Position numbers and translations under genes: made by a program | In this document: positions 1 through 8,643 of the stretch, piece by piece | Layout: every line of letters starts with the position of its first letter | How positions within the stretch are numbered: position 1 is the stretch's first letter | NCBI GenBank assembly: GCA_002293965.1 | Contig: DBEG01000008.1 | Coordinates: 1-13,387, forward strand | Source of the DNA: Actinobacteria bacterium UBA912 | GTDB lineage: Bacteria > Actinomycetota > Coriobacteriia > Anaerosomatales > UBA912 | Direction: 5' to 3' | Length of the DNA stretch: 13,387 nt | Notes under the pieces: generated by a model | Seen by the model: only the letters and a program-made list of their open reading frames with translations | Told to the model about the DNA's origin: nothing | Databases searched by the model: none

Positions 1-299
1 AATGGGCGCGTAGCGGCGAGCATGAGCTCCTTATCGCCCGATTCAAGCACCTCGCGTATCTCGGCATTCGATGCAAGCGAGTCGGCAACTGCCGACATCA
101 TTCGTACGTCCTGCGCCACAAGTGAGTCGAAGGCGCGCTGAGAATCGTAGAACGCATCCTCGGCCATGGTATCGAGAGCGGCCGTGCTCGCCCAGCGGAG
201 CATGAGCATTATGCCACCGACCCCGACAACAAGTACGAGGCCGCATGCCACGGCAATCTTCATCTTGATCGACTGTGAATCCCACCAGCGCATCTTCAT
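1..299 (-). CDS. Membrane sensor protein, N-terminal part only (runs off left edge)
   Basis: The reading frame is open from the ATG at 299 to the window edge, giving about 99 residues with no stop. The start reads MKMRWWDSQSIKMKIAV, followed by a hydrophobic segment at about residues 13-33 (VACGLVLVVGVGGIMLML), then a helical extracytoplasmic stretch containing AFDSLVAQDV and LASNAEIREVLESGD. A positively charged start, one membrane helix and then a helix with a 'LAxNxxIRExLxSGD' pattern is the usual opening of Cache-type periplasmic sensor domains in chemotaxis receptors, diguanylate cyclases and histidine kinases. The output domain lies outside the window, so the type of signalling protein cannot be told. 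No clear ribosome binding site precedes 299; an ATG two codons later (293) is an alternative. The gene lies 240 bases downstream of the defence operon, on the same strand, and is probably host chromosome rather than part of the system. Confidence 0.75.
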   Translation of the reverse strand, partial: MKMRWWDSQSIKMKIAVACGLVLVVGVGGIMLMLRWASTAALDTMAEDAFYDSQRAFDSLVAQDVRMMSAVADSLASNAEIREVLESGDKELMLAATRP

Positions 300-539
300 A
301 ATCAGTGTATCGGCATCGAGTTCAGGGTGCTTGATTGATGAATGCCACTGCCAAGCGGCTACGCGCGCAGATGGTAGACTTGCCGAAGAAGCTACGTGAA
401 AGGTGCCATGAAAGGCTTGAAGTCCAACTACCAACTCGCCGACGAATTCCCTGTCCTTGGGGAGTCTTGGACTGTGCTTTGGCACCGCCCCCGTCGTCCC
501 TCAAGTGGAAAGACGCCCCTGCGTTCCGGAAGGCAAACT
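300..539. other. 240-base region without a convincing gene
   Basis: This stretch separates the last operon gene from the left-edge sensor gene. On the plus strand two short overlapping frames are open (a TTG/ATG start near 335-338, and an ATG at 396). They would give basic, proline-rich peptides that resemble nothing I recognise, and both run into the 3' end of the minus-strand membrane gene. I see no hairpin followed by a T-run that would end the operon, and no clear promoter for the sensor gene. A decayed gene fragment is possible, because switching frame near 400 would extend the peptide, but this is not supported by any recognisable domain. Confidence 0.4.
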
Positions 540-1124
540 TCAGTAAATACCCGCAAACCCCTCCCACGCCGAAGGAATCACCGAAAGCAGCGTCCCAAGT
601 CCAATCAGTAGCGCCCCCTTGAGTCGAACAGGAGCACCTTGGACGCCAGCTTCTCTGATCGACGCTTTATGCTCTTCGATCGACTTCTCAAGACGCTGAT
701 GGTTCTCGCAGTGCGTTGCGTGATGTTGGCCGAGCTGGCGTCTGTTGTAATCGAAATTGTCGCCCACCTCGATGAACAGCCTGTTAATAGCGTCCCATAG
801 GTGCTCGATGCGTTGTTCGTGAGAAGCATCGTCAGGATATTTTGAAAGAATCCTTGTGTGCGGCTGCGAGTAACCTACCATACCTGGAGTTGCGGCCTTC
901 GAGTAGACTTCGCACGACTGTGGCCCTCTCCGCATTAACTTACGCATCAGGCGTTCCCGAAAGCCACTCAGCTTCGCCCACATTTTGGTGATCCAAGGCC
1001 ACAAGACAGTGGAATTATATTTTCTCAAGATTGGAATGATATCGGACTTCCATAGGCCCCAAAGAATGAGTACGGGACCTACTATGTCCAGCAGCAGTCT
1101 ATGGCTCATAATCATTGGCTCCAC
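540..1124 (-). CDS. Small protein with a membrane segment at each end; fourth gene of the defence operon
   Basis: This is a 194-residue protein that I cannot assign to a named family. It has a hydrophobic helix near the N-terminus (about residues 8-28, LLLDIVGPVLILWGLW). A basic stretch follows (about 53-66, many Arg/Lys), then a charged, mostly helical middle (about 101-160) that could form a coiled coil, and a second hydrophobic segment at the C-terminus (about 169-188, ALLIGLGTLLSVIP). Two membrane passes with a large soluble loop between them are predicted; the basic residues after the first helix suggest that the loop is cytoplasmic. The GTG start is chosen because AAGGGGAG lies 6 bases before it; ATG codons 4 and 6 are alternatives. 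That ribosome binding site directly follows the TAA of the helicase gene, only 12 bases upstream, so it is almost certainly co-transcribed and probably translationally coupled. A membrane anchor or a membrane-acting effector for the system is inference from context only. Confidence 0.8.
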   Translation of the reverse strand: MEPMIMSHRLLLDIVGPVLILWGLWKSDIIPILRKYNSTVLWPWITKMWAKLSGFRERLMRKLMRRGPQSCEVYSKAATPGMVGYSQPHTRILSKYPDDASHEQRIEHLWDAINRLFIEVGDNFDYNRRQLGQHHATHCENHQRLEKSIEEHKASIREAGVQGAPVRLKGALLIGLGTLLSVIPSAWEGFAGIY

Positions 1125-1139
1125 GAATCACTCCCCTTA
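1125..1139 (-). promoter_or_regulatory. Ribosome binding site fused to the helicase stop codon
   Basis: On the minus strand the sequence reads TAAGGGGAGTGATTCGTG: the helicase stop TAA, the Shine-Dalgarno GGGGAG, six bases, then the GTG start of the small membrane protein. The arrangement decides the GTG start and implies that ribosomes ending on the helicase message can restart on the fourth gene. Confidence 0.65.
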
Positions 1140-4100
1140 TCTCGCAGGCAGCACTGCACTCCACACAACCACGTGGACGTCGTCCTCAGTGATTGGTTCG
1201 CGAGGTTCCGGCTCCCGGTAAGGCTGCAGGCTGAGTCGCCTCGCTAGCCCATCGAGCGCCTTAACCTTCTGGCCCGTGCTCATCTGCTCGTCCTTGAGGA
1301 TTGTCCGAACCGCGACCTGAACCCTAGGGCTGTGCGGCGCATCCAGTTTGTCGAGTAGTTTGTCTGCTCGTTCACCGAGCTCCTGACCGTGGGCCCGCAC
1401 CAACTGTACGGCCTCCCGCATCGCTGCAGGGGTCTGCGGCCGAAGGTTGGCCGGATCGGTCAGCCAATTCCACCGCTCCACTATGTCGTGCCTGGCTGCC
1501 TCCCATGCCGAGAAGGCAGCAGCATAGATCTCATCCGTGATCGCATTCTCTGGCAAGGGCAAGGCATCGCCCGTGTCAGCCTTGCTCAGGCAGACAAGAG
1601 TCTCAGCGGAGACCGTGGCGCGCATCTCTCCCGTCTCTTCATCCTGTTCATGCTGCACGGTCAGTGCGTCATCGAGTGGAACGTATCGGAACCAGGGCTC
1701 TTTGGAGCCCGCGATATTGGCACAAAAGATGATAGCTGGCTCGCTCACCGTTGGCTTCACAAAAGCCGCACCGGAACCCCATGGCAACGCCTCAAGCGAC
1801 TCGCGGTGATCCGAAGCCTTGATATATTCCTCAAGTCGTCGCCGGTACGCCTCTCCCGAGAGTGCCGACGTGCCACCGTCTTCAAAGAGTGAAGCGTCCT
1901 CAGCTTTGAGACGTTCGATCTCATCGCGCGTCTCGGTGAGGTTCACCTGCACCTCGCGAATCCCGGGAAGTACCTCGCGCACTCCTACAGCCGCAGCCGC
2001 CCGCTTGATCTTGTGTTGCAACCGGTCTTCGAGCGAGAGCATGGCGTCAAGCTCGGTGGTCGGGAAGAACACCCTGATGAACACCTCGGGATGGTCGGAC
2101 CCGATCCGGTCGATGCGACCATACCGCTGCACCAAGCGCATGGGGTTCCACGGAAGGTCGTAGTTGATGATGTGCCGGGCCTGCTGCAGGTTCACGCCTT
2201 CTGCAAGTACGTCGGTTGTGATGACGAGATCGTACAGATCTTTGTCGCTCTCTCCCCCTGCTGTCTTGGGGGCGAATCCAGCGATCACCCTGGCCTGATG
2301 GCCTCGATTCGAGCCGGTAGCCGTCTCCACGCGACCGCGATATACGGCGAGTCGATCGTCCTGCTCTATAGCGCGCAGCAACTCGCCATAAACATACTCG
2401 ACGGTATCCGCATAGTACGAGAACACCAGCACCTTGCGCATGTCCCGGCGCTGGCCCTCTGTAGCACCATCACGCTTGGACTGTTCGATAATCGCAACGA
2501 GTTGATCTACCAGTTCGATGACCTTCGGGTCGGCGACGCCACCAGCAGCCTTCGCCCGCTCGCCAAGCTCCGCAAGCAGACACCGGTCCGCCTCGACCGC
2601 AGTCCGCAAGGCCTTTAGATCGTACCTAGTGGCTGACGCAACGTGACGCTCGGCCGTGTCATCGTCCAGCGCTTCGATGAACTCCTCGACCTCGTCGCTG
2701 TCCGATGCCATCCACTGGCGCAAAGCATCCCCGGTGATGACCCACCCTTCATCAAGTGCGTCGAGGAACGTGTCGTGCGACTCGATCATCTTGTCGATCG
2801 TCCGCCTGAACGCGTAACCGGACGACTCGAAGCGCTTGAGCAGCGCGCAGCGCAACAAGCCTGCGTTCTGGCGCTCGTACTGAGCTCCCTGCCATCCCTG
2901 AGCCGCTTCGGCGTCCAACTCAAACTGACCCTGGACCTCGTTGGGCAACAAGAAGCGTGAAGGAACATACCGCGCGAAAGTCAGCACCTTGCCTGGTTCA
3001 TCGAGGATGACGGCATCCAGCTCCTCGGCATCTGCCCCTAACGCACATGCGAGCTCGCCGAAGAATCCGGGAAGCACCTCTTCGAAGCTGTAGTCGACGC
3101 GACGCACACGAGGCTTGGGAAAGCGGATCTCGCGTTGCTCGCCATGGTACTCGATGCGCTCCCCGGCGTAGTGGTCCTTGATGAACTCACGCGTGCGTCG
3201 CACCGCGATCTTGTCCATGACCTCGAAGAGGTGCTCTGGGGAAAGATCGTCAGGGTTGCGACTCTGGGCGGCCTCAAAATAGCCCTTCAGACTCGGAATC
3301 CCAGTATCAGCGAAGGCGGCATCGTTAGTGACGAAGTAGCTGATGAGCGTATAGATGTCCGAGAGACTGTTGTTGACCGGTGTTGCTGTCATGAGCACGA
3401 GCTTCTTGGGCGATTCGCCTTCTAGCAGTGCGCGCATCGCATCAGCACGGGCAGTAGCTGGATTTCTGAGCGCATGCGCCTCATCGACCACAACTAGAGC
3501 GTACGAGTCTAGCTTGTGCAGCCGGGAGGCTGTCGTTCCGGCGCGGTCCTGGTCCAGTGTCAGCTCATCGTAGGAGACAACCTCCGCTGGCAGGTTGATC
3601 GAGGGCAGTGTGAGGAAGTCCTTCCATGTCTTGCGCAGAGCAGCCGGGACGACGACCAGCACCTTCTGGCGATTCTTGATCGCAGCCTCGTGGATGATCT
3701 CGGCTGCGATGTACGTCTTGCCCAGACCGACCTCGTCGGCTACGATCACGCCTGAGAGCGCATCGAGTATCCTGCGCGCCCTCCAGACTCCATCGCTCTG
3801 GAAGTGCGTAAGCCCCAGATCGGAGTGGGCGCGCTCATTGCTCTCAAGCAGGACGTCCGCTCCGTAGAGTTCCCAGAGCATCCGATAGAAGATAAGTCTC
3901 GGGTCGTGCGGCTCCCAGCGCGCCTCATAAAGCGCCGCCAGATCATAGGACTCTGACTGATCCCACAACTCATCGAACCACGCGAGTACGGTGTCCACCG
4001 TGTCGGGTTCGTACTGTCCCAGATTGAGCTCCCGGTTCTCTGCCAGGCCTGCATAGGTGAAGTTGCTAGACCCGGCAAGCACGCCCTTTCCCACGGGTAC

Positions 4101-4604
4101 CTCGAGAACGAAGCACTTCCCGTGCATGAACCCCTTGGTGAAACGCCGGACCTCGACGCGGTCTGAACCATCCGGCAGCGTCGAACGTAGCCATGCAATC
4201 AACTCCCGTGCGCACGAGTCCGCGTCTGCACTGAAGCCGAGAAGGTTGCGATCCTCCTCGATTGCACGAACGTGGCCTTCCAGTGCGGCTTTGATTGCAG
4301 GGTGTGTTCGGTTCCGGGCTCTTCTGGTTGCGAGTCGCCTTATGCGTGTGGCTTCCAGCGTGGGCTCTGCCCCGAGCAGCAACCGAGTCCGACCTGCCTT
4401 CGAAAGCGCGCCTCCCACAAGCGAGAACCCGCTGGGGTTGAAGTACGCGGTAGAGATTGCGAGCGGCGGAGGGTCGGCGAGATGCTTGGTCGCCTCACCG
4501 ACAAGAGCGTTGACCGCTGCCGCCACCCGCTCGGCAGGACGGTGTTCGTCTGCAGGTCGGTTTGTGGCGAACCTAGGTTGGCCGTCGCGCTTTGGCTCAG
4601 GCAC
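1137..4604 (-). CDS. Phospholipase D-like nuclease domain fused to an SNF2-type DEAH helicase
   Basis: This ~1155-residue protein has two recognisable parts. Residues about 30-215 are a phospholipase D-like domain with one HKD half-site: H161 and K163 in FMHGKCFVL, then GSSNFT at 178-183 and E192. Such half-sites usually form an active site by dimerising and cut DNA. Residues about 265-850 are a superfamily 2 SNF2/RapA-like ATPase: Walker A DEVGLGKT (290-297), DEAH (374-377), motif III MTATP (405-409), motif V TTDVLAEGVNLQ (796-807) and motif VI QRYGRIDRIG (826-835). About 165 extra residues lie between motif III and the second RecA lobe, and about 300 residues follow it with no domain I recognise. 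These families translocate on duplex DNA. The GTG at 4604 is preferred because GGGGAG sits 8 bases upstream; the GTG at 4613 abuts that site and would add three residues. The gene overlaps the methylase end by 8 bases. PLD and helicase are separate proteins in DISARM (DrmC, DrmA); here they are fused. Confidence 0.93.
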   Translation of the reverse strand: MPEPKRDGQPRFATNRPADEHRPAERVAAAVNALVGEATKHLADPPPLAISTAYFNPSGFSLVGGALSKAGRTRLLLGAEPTLEATRIRRLATRRARNRTHPAIKAALEGHVRAIEEDRNLLGFSADADSCARELIAWLRSTLPDGSDRVEVRRFTKGFMHGKCFVLEVPVGKGVLAGSSNFTYAGLAENRELNLGQYEPDTVDTVLAWFDELWDQSESYDLAALYEARWEPHDPRLIFYRMLWELYGADVLLESNERAHSDLGLTHFQSDGVWRARRILDALSGVIVADEVGLGKTYIAAEIIHEAAIKNRQKVLVVVPAALRKTWKDFLTLPSINLPAEVVSYDELTLDQDRAGTTASRLHKLDSYALVVVDEAHALRNPATARADAMRALLEGESPKKLVLMTATPVNNSLSDIYTLISYFVTNDAAFADTGIPSLKGYFEAAQSRNPDDLSPEHLFEVMDKIAVRRTREFIKDHYAGERIEYHGEQREIRFPKPRVRRVDYSFEEVLPGFFGELACALGADAEELDAVILDEPGKVLTFARYVPSRFLLPNEVQGQFELDAEAAQGWQGAQYERQNAGLLRCALLKRFESSGYAFRRTIDKMIESHDTFLDALDEGWVITGDALRQWMASDSDEVEEFIEALDDDTAERHVASATRYDLKALRTAVEADRCLLAELGERAKAAGGVADPKVIELVDQLVAIIEQSKRDGATEGQRRDMRKVLVFSYYADTVEYVYGELLRAIEQDDRLAVYRGRVETATGSNRGHQARVIAGFAPKTAGGESDKDLYDLVITTDVLAEGVNLQQARHIINYDLPWNPMRLVQRYGRIDRIGSDHPEVFIRVFFPTTELDAMLSLEDRLQHKIKRAAAAVGVREVLPGIREVQVNLTETRDEIERLKAEDASLFEDGGTSALSGEAYRRRLEEYIKASDHRESLEALPWGSGAAFVKPTVSEPAIIFCANIAGSKEPWFRYVPLDDALTVQHEQDEETGEMRATVSAETLVCLSKADTGDALPLPENAITDEIYAAAFSAWEAARHDIVERWNWLTDPANLRPQTPAAMREAVQLVRAHGQELGERADKLLDKLDAPHSPRVQVAVRTILKDEQMSTGQKVKALDGLARRLSLQPYREPEPREPITEDDVHVVVWSAVLPAR

Positions 4605-7600
4605 TTTGGCCACTCCCCATTGAATCGAGTAACGCTGACCGCAATCCCAAATCGTATCCCCGCTCGGTGAAGTCCTCGAGAACCACAGACGCTCGCTCCT
4701 GACTCAGGCCAAAACCCTCGAATGCTGCCTTATCGAGCAGCACCGCCAATTCCGCAGTCGTAAGGCCGACAGTGCCTGCATCCTCCTCTTCCAACTGTAT
4801 TCCACCGGCGAGACGCTCGACGCCCGCCCGCAACAGGAGTGCTGCTGTCAACCGTGAAACTCGCCACACATCATCATGGTTCCAATCAGGCAGTGGCAGT
4901 CCATTCACAACCGGTGCTGTTACATGCCGATCGACAATCCTTCTCGCCCACCAGTCGCAGACCCTGCTATTGAGGTAGCCCAGCAATGCCAAGACGCTCT
5001 CTTTTGGGGTGCCGATTGGATGCCGGATTGTATGGGCGTACCCAGTGCTGGGAAGGAACTTCTCCGCTGGCAATCCTGCAGCTACAACTGTTCGAGCGTC
5101 GTCATTCCGCGAGGGGTAGCGGTAGACGATAGCAGGATGTGACTCGCCAAGGATAGGCCGGCTCTCCTCCATCACGACACCATTCTCTAGCGCAGCTAGC
5201 TTGTATGACTCTGTGACGTACTTCTGAAAACCAATCTCGCGCGCAATCTCGAACGGGGCGATGTGACGCGTCATTAAGATTGACCATGAGCTTTCAAGCT
5301 CCTCGCTGTGTGCGTAGCGGCGATGCTGCCCTGATCCACTGAAATCCCAGCGTGTCTCAGAGACTCCCTGAATCCAGCCTTCCCCGCTGGACAGTCTTGG
5401 CCGGGAGCGCATTTGATTGAACACCTCGACGCCCTCTGGGGTCTCGAACCAAGGCACGACTAGGGTAATGGTTAGGTCTGCGAGCTCCTCACGGGTCAAC
5501 GCAATCGATGGCGTCGATCTAATGTGCCGCAACTGGCGCGCACATGTTGCCGACGGCCACGTGACGACACGTGACTCCCCAGTGCCTGAGCGACGGGAGA
5601 GCAGAACAACCATGTAGCGGTGATCGACATCCTCGAAGAACCATCCACCGCGATTTCGCGCTTGAACGACCTCGAGCTGCGAATCTTCTAGCAGGAGCGC
5701 TCGGAGGTTGGACCAGCCCCCGAGAACTAGGCATTGTCGTGGCAAGACGTACCCGAGGCACCCCGCGCTTCGAAGCAGGGTGACCGCACGCTCAGTAAAG
5801 AGCTTGGAGTAGTCAAAGTGACCCCTACCTTGATGAGAGAAGCCCCTAGAGAAGTACTTCTGCAATCTCTCGCGTGTGGCCTCTTCGCGTTGTTCGGCTT
5901 CCGCCTCATGGGCAAACTGCTGTCTCATGGCGGCCATCTTCATTTCACGCTCACCTGCTGTCAGCGCGTTGAAACCCGGGACACGTGTCACCCAAAACTG
6001 TTGTGCTTCGAAGCGAACTTTGTCCCACGGCGGGTTGCCCAGTATTACATCGAAGCCCGAACGTTCGCGCAAGAAGACTTCGGGGAATAGCACCGGGAAA
6101 TGAGCTGGTGCCAGATCGGTCAGCATGGCGCGGGCTTTTTGGGCGGCACCCGTGTCGGCGGTGATCGACTCGATCGCCTCATCCGGCCCGATTGGTATCG
6201 GAATAAGGCCTAAGCGCACCGCGACAGCCGCGTCCATCAGTTGCCTCGCATCGGCAGCTTCTTCGTTTGCGCGACGATACTCGTCAGCGGCGTCCTGTAC
6301 TTCCTGCTTAGTAGCCTCGGACGTCTGAGCGACCTTCAGGAGTGTCGCTCTGGACCGCTCAAGAGCCTCGCCAATACTGACAGAGAACATGTTCAGCTGA
6401 CCTGCTCTGGTCTCGGGCGCAAGGACTTTCAACGCCCCATCAATCGTGCCCATACCCGTGAGGCTGTTGCCGTGCACGAGTCCGTGGTCGAGCGATGACA
6501 TGGGGAGTCCAGGAACGAAAGTGTGAATCCAGATGCCCAGACGTGCGAGCTCAACTGCAATGAGGTTAATGTCGAGCCCGTAGATACAACGACGCGCGAT
6601 CTGCCGGCGCAGCAGCAAAGAGGGCTCGATCTCTGTGATCTTTCCTTGCTCGCCAAGCGCAGTGCGCGCAGCAGTCTCGAGTCTGATGAGCTCATCGGTG
6701 ATTGGCTGCAGCGGGTGCTCCGCAAGGAACGCGGAGAAGCGTGCCTCGATGCGATCGATCGCCGCCACAAGGAAGTGACCGGAGCCCATGGCGATGTCTG
6801 CAACGCGAAAATCAAAGAAGGCTGCGGCCGCCTGGCGACCCGTGTCATCCTCGGCAATGAGGGTTGCGACTCGCGCCAAATGATCATCGAGTGCAGGTTC
6901 GAGTGCAGTGTCTAGTAGGTGCTCGACCGCGAACGACTTGGTGAAGTAGCTGCCGGTGCTCTTCCGCTGACCTGAGGCGTTGTGGAAGTAGACCTCACCG
7001 GCTCGAACAACGATATTCTCACCATCTCTTGCGGGCAAGAAGGTCTGATTGCGGTCCAGCGCAAGGTCACTGGGTGCAAACGAGAGACTCGATTCGAGCA
7101 GGCCCTCGTAGATGGTGCCAAACTCGCGCACCGATAGTGAGCGGAAGTCGACAGGCCCCCGAAGTCCTTCAGCGTCCGTGTCCACCAGCATGGCGGTCAG
7201 CGCGGGGCCTACCTCGGCATTTGTTAGCGACAGGGCGCTCACTGCAGCCCCGTCGGGGTGGGTCTGGGGATCCGTGGAGAACAGGCCGCCGTTGTACGCT
7301 GGCACGTCCCACCGTGGCTCGCCCGTATCGATGGCGTTCCAGACCTGCACGAGGTCCTCCCAGATACTCGTGGACTGTGAGGAGAACTCCTGACGTGGGT
7401 CCCGAACGAAGTCTCGAGCATAGGTCTTGAGGGCGTTTCGCGTATACCGCTCGTTGCGCTCGAAGGGCAGAAGGCCCCTATCCTCGGCATAGGCGACGAA
7501 GAGCAGGCGGAACAGGATTACGAGTGTGCGGTGATAGGCGGCTTCCAGGTCCTGCTCGGTCTGCGCCCCCATCCGCCGTGCCACCGCCACTGCTAGCTCC

Positions 7601-8619
7601 GGAACGACATCCTCGTATATGCGCTGTCGCAGGCGAGCGCCAAGTTCGTTGGCGTAGATGGACGAGTCATGGATGATCTGATCGACATACCCTCCCCGCT
7701 CGAGCGCTTCCGGGGAGAAGAGCAGTGCCAGATAGCCCGCCTCGGCATCATCAAGAAGCATTAGGTCGAGTTCTGCGTAAGTCTCGGTGAGACCTTTGCG
7801 GCCAACGCCGATGTCCGGATCTGCCGGGTACAGACGGATCTGGTTGCGCCTTAGAGCCACAACCCACGGCAGGCGTTCTTGCTGAGCCTGGGCTAGAGCA
7901 CGGGAGATCGGTGATACTCCGCCAAACCGCTGTGAGGTCCTGTCGAAGCTCTCGTCCTCGTCGAGGATCACCGCGATCGCATGCTGTGTTGTGCCTTCGC
8001 CTGCAAGAGCGAGCAGAGCCGAGCCCCTAGCTTCGATAGAGAAGCCCAACCCCTCAAGGAGAGCGCGTCCCGTCTTGCCAAGCAACGGAAGCGAGCGCAC
8101 TCGCTCATGCTCCCAATCGGATCTTTTCGGCACGTCTTTGCGCAACTGGTGTGAGGCGAACAGTCCGGAGTTCAAGAGTCCCGCGGCGAGGCCGTCTCGG
8201 CTAAGTGAGCCTAGGGACCTATCTAGAGTCCGGGCCGCTTGGTGGCGATTCGGTTCTTCAAGCGCCGCACGAGCGATGCGCTCAATCTGCTTTGCTGAGC
8301 GGCTGGAAAGTGGTGTGGGGTCACCATCCGTCCCAATCACGCTAGCCGCAAGAGCACCCTTATCAGGATGAAGGATTACTAGCAGGACCGGTGCGCCGCG
8401 GTTGGCGCGAGTCTTCCAGAGGCGACGCAGGTCATCGGATTTCGGGGCGAGATTGCTGTGCGCTACGGCGACTTCGAGTGGTCTGTCGCCTCTGCCGTAA
8501 AGCACCTCGACGGTGTCGATGCCGACAGGAGTGCCCTCAGGTCTAGCCCAATCGATCGTGCGTCCTTCGAAGTCGCTTAGGAAGTCATCGATGCTATCAC
8601 GACCTGACGTCACCCGCAT
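4597..8619 (-). CDS. Large Eco57I/PglX-like N6-adenine DNA methyltransferase
   Basis: At ~1340 residues, this belongs to the class I adenine methylases of the type IIG/BREX PglX kind. It would transfer a methyl group from S-adenosylmethionine to adenine. Visible motifs are the motif X-like GSYFT (556-560), motif I DIAMGSGHF (608-616) for cofactor binding, YGLDINLIAVELARL (680-694), HGNSLTG (716-722) and the catalytic NPPW (862-865). The last ~350 residues hold the usual target-recognition half, ending with NGLPLPDW. The N-terminal ~300 residues contain a domain with GIDTVEVLYG and LLVILHPD strands, and a second with HAIAVILDEDESFD and WVVALRRNQIRLYP. They look nuclease-like in layout, but I see no complete PD-(D/E)XK triad, so cleavage by this protein is doubtful. 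The ATG at 8619 is chosen because GAGG lies 5 bases before it; an ATG at 8622 is too close to the same site, a GTG at 8613 also fits, and a longer GTG at 8643 lacks a ribosome binding site. It is probably the modification component that marks host DNA. Confidence 0.92.
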   Translation of the reverse strand: MRVTSGRDSIDDFLSDFEGRTIDWARPEGTPVGIDTVEVLYGRGDRPLEVAVAHSNLAPKSDDLRRLWKTRANRGAPVLLVILHPDKGALAASVIGTDGDPTPLSSRSAKQIERIARAALEEPNRHQAARTLDRSLGSLSRDGLAAGLLNSGLFASHQLRKDVPKRSDWEHERVRSLPLLGKTGRALLEGLGFSIEARGSALLALAGEGTTQHAIAVILDEDESFDRTSQRFGGVSPISRALAQAQQERLPWVVALRRNQIRLYPADPDIGVGRKGLTETYAELDLMLLDDAEAGYLALLFSPEALERGGYVDQIIHDSSIYANELGARLRQRIYEDVVPELAVAVARRMGAQTEQDLEAAYHRTLVILFRLLFVAYAEDRGLLPFERNERYTRNALKTYARDFVRDPRQEFSSQSTSIWEDLVQVWNAIDTGEPRWDVPAYNGGLFSTDPQTHPDGAAVSALSLTNAEVGPALTAMLVDTDAEGLRGPVDFRSLSVREFGTIYEGLLESSLSFAPSDLALDRNQTFLPARDGENIVVRAGEVYFHNASGQRKSTGSYFTKSFAVEHLLDTALEPALDDHLARVATLIAEDDTGRQAAAAFFDFRVADIAMGSGHFLVAAIDRIEARFSAFLAEHPLQPITDELIRLETAARTALGEQGKITEIEPSLLLRRQIARRCIYGLDINLIAVELARLGIWIHTFVPGLPMSSLDHGLVHGNSLTGMGTIDGALKVLAPETRAGQLNMFSVSIGEALERSRATLLKVAQTSEATKQEVQDAADEYRRANEEAADARQLMDAAVAVRLGLIPIPIGPDEAIESITADTGAAQKARAMLTDLAPAHFPVLFPEVFLRERSGFDVILGNPPWDKVRFEAQQFWVTRVPGFNALTAGEREMKMAAMRQQFAHEAEAEQREEATRERLQKYFSRGFSHQGRGHFDYSKLFTERAVTLLRSAGCLGYVLPRQCLVLGGWSNLRALLLEDSQLEVVQARNRGGWFFEDVDHRYMVVLLSRRSGTGESRVVTWPSATCARQLRHIRSTPSIALTREELADLTITLVVPWFETPEGVEVFNQMRSRPRLSSGEGWIQGVSETRWDFSGSGQHRRYAHSEELESSWSILMTRHIAPFEIAREIGFQKYVTESYKLAALENGVVMEESRPILGESHPAIVYRYPSRNDDARTVVAAGLPAEKFLPSTGYAHTIRHPIGTPKESVLALLGYLNSRVCDWWARRIVDRHVTAPVVNGLPLPDWNHDDVWRVSRLTAALLLRAGVERLAGGIQLEEEDAGTVGLTTAELAVLLDKAAFEGFGLSQERASVVLEDFTERGYDLGLRSALLDSMGSGQSA

Positions 8620-8643
8620 CATCCCCTCGTCTCGGCGTAGCAC

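Noticed and set aside
43..285. Minus-strand 80-residue frame inside the left-edge region
   Set aside because: It is rich in Arg/Cys/His and domain-less. The neighbouring frame on the same strand, open to the edge from 299, has a membrane helix and sensor-like sequence and is clearly the coding one.
335..622. Plus-strand short open frames between the sensor gene and the membrane gene
   Set aside because: Translations are basic and proline-rich without a recognisable domain, start from a TTG or without a good ribosome binding site, and run into the opposite-strand gene. Kept only as part of an unassigned region.
4057..4670. Long plus-strand open frames opposite the helicase and methylase (for example 4057-4623, 2013-2618)
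   Set aside because: They lie wholly antisense to genes with clear motifs in frame and show no domain; high GC keeps such shadow frames open.
1137..8643. Assignment as a type I restriction-modification system
   Set aside because: No separate specificity subunit (HsdS), and the helicase is SNF2-like with a PLD domain rather than an HsdR with an N-terminal PD-(D/E)XK nuclease.
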